A model generated the notes under the pieces. That model had not been told where the DNA came from. It did no database searches and worked only from the letters and a program-made list of their open reading frames with translations. This document shows, in pieces, positions 13,495 through 13,818 of a stretch of 13,818 nucleotides of DNA (positions are counted from its first letter, which is position 1; every line of letters starts with the position of its first letter). The stretch spans positions 1-13,818 of the forward strand of contig JAQAZP010000213.1 of the NCBI GenBank assembly GCA_032127265.1, given 5' to 3'. The stretch is from JAQAZP01 sp032127265 (GTDB taxonomy: Bacteria > Acidobacteriota > JAQAZP01). The position numbers were made by a program, and so were the translations under genes.

Positions 13495-13582
13495 ATTCAT
13501 CAAGTTCTCAGACATATATTCCGAAACATATGGAAGGCAGACTGATTCGAAGGTCTGATCTCAACAGGGAGGCATGTGGCTG

Positions 13583-13818
13583 ATGGACCAGGCAAGAGGA
13601 CAGGCTCGACAGGCGGCTGATGAAACCACCGGGATCGACGGGGACTCGGGCACGGACTTTCAGCAGTTCATCGGTGACCAGATCAAGAGCACGAGACTGC
13701 GGCGCCGGCTCTCGCAGAGCGAGCTGGCGGAACTGGCGGGCATCGACCAGGCCCAGGTGTCCCAGTTTGAAAACAGCAAGGTCATGCCAAAGATGGGCAC
13801 TTTCTACAAACTGACCAG
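13583..13818 (+). CDS. Cro/C1-type (XRE) HTH regulator, truncated by window end
   Basis: The frame is open to the last base. Counting from the ATG at 13574, FQQFIGDQIKSTRLRRRLSQ (29-48), then SELAELAGIDQAQVSQFENS (49-68) and KVMPKMGTFYKLT form a textbook HTH_3 domain. SQSELAELAG is helix 2 and the turn, and DQAQVSQFENS is the recognition helix ending in the usual E-N/x-G/S. A ~28-residue acidic, low-complexity stretch precedes the domain. The start is ambiguous: AGGGAGG is 1 nt from ATG 13574 but 10 nt from ATG 13583, so the latter is taken here. The rest of the protein is unseen and could hold a sensor domain or make it a short antitoxin-like protein. It is divergent from the BNR-like gene and probably controls the shared 470-bp intergenic region. 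Confidence 0.85.
   Translation, partial: MDQARGQARQAADETTGIDGDSGTDFQQFIGDQIKSTRLRRRLSQSELAELAGIDQAQVSQFENSKVMPKMGTFYKLT

Noticed and set aside
1..13818. CRISPR array, tRNA, rRNA, transposase or phage genes
   Set aside because: No regularly spaced repeats, no cloverleaf-like segments, and no recognisable recombinase or phage protein in any frame examined.

Overview
The window is about 13.8 kb of GC-rich bacterial chromosome with dense, mostly ordinary genes. Several features together suggest a Desulfuromonadales/Geobacter-like deltaproteobacterium: a Cys-rich CKFC...PW small protein, a 'GCGAGCG..GCGAA' intergenic palindrome, a sulfatase-like lipoprotein ending in LGYVE beside a GT-C glycosyltransferase, and a DUF3857/transglutaminase protein. 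This is inference from protein flavour and no marker gene proves it. I see no rRNA, tRNA, CRISPR array or transposase.

Layout. (1) Bases 1-2050: a leftward, truncated exported DUF3857/transglutaminase gene is divergent from a rightward exported protein of unknown function. The last ~67 codons of the latter have slipped into another frame. A palindromic intergenic repeat (2056-2124) separates it from the next, convergent gene. (2) Bases 2127-4812, leftward: typA/bipA, a 59-residue zinc-ribbon ORF 3 nt behind it, an ATGA-coupled ORF that looks like the C-terminus of a methyltransferase with its SAM-binding core missing, and a seven-cysteine small protein. (3) Bases 4931-6898, leftward, tightly packed: a Rid-family protein, a two-helix membrane protein, the C-terminal half of a VOC/glyoxalase protein, pirin and a YciI-like protein. 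This looks like one small-molecule housekeeping or stress operon. (4) Bases 7021-11235, rightward: an alkaline-phosphatase/sulfatase-superfamily lipoprotein with Thr at the nucleophile position, a GT-C membrane glycosyltransferase 7 nt later, and a class III (CaiB/BaiF) CoA-transferase. (5) Bases 11265-13818: a visibly AT-richer stretch with a TPR protein, an exported BNR/sialidase-like protein and a divergent Cro/C1-type regulator cut by the window end.

The most notable regulatory DNA is in region 5. It includes a G9/C9 homopolymer abutting the TPR promoter and a strong rho-independent terminator. It also has a ~250-nt leader on the exported-protein gene, with a 10-bp hairpin showing a GGA-rich loop, and a perfect 9-bp inverted repeat next to the regulator's promoter. 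A second theme is gene decay: three separate loci (1847-2050, 2567-2970, 6106-6284) look like frameshifted or truncated remnants. I did not find a convincing wholly new system. The region-5 module (divergent XRE regulator, exported protein, TPR protein, homopolymer promoter) is the best candidate for follow-up.
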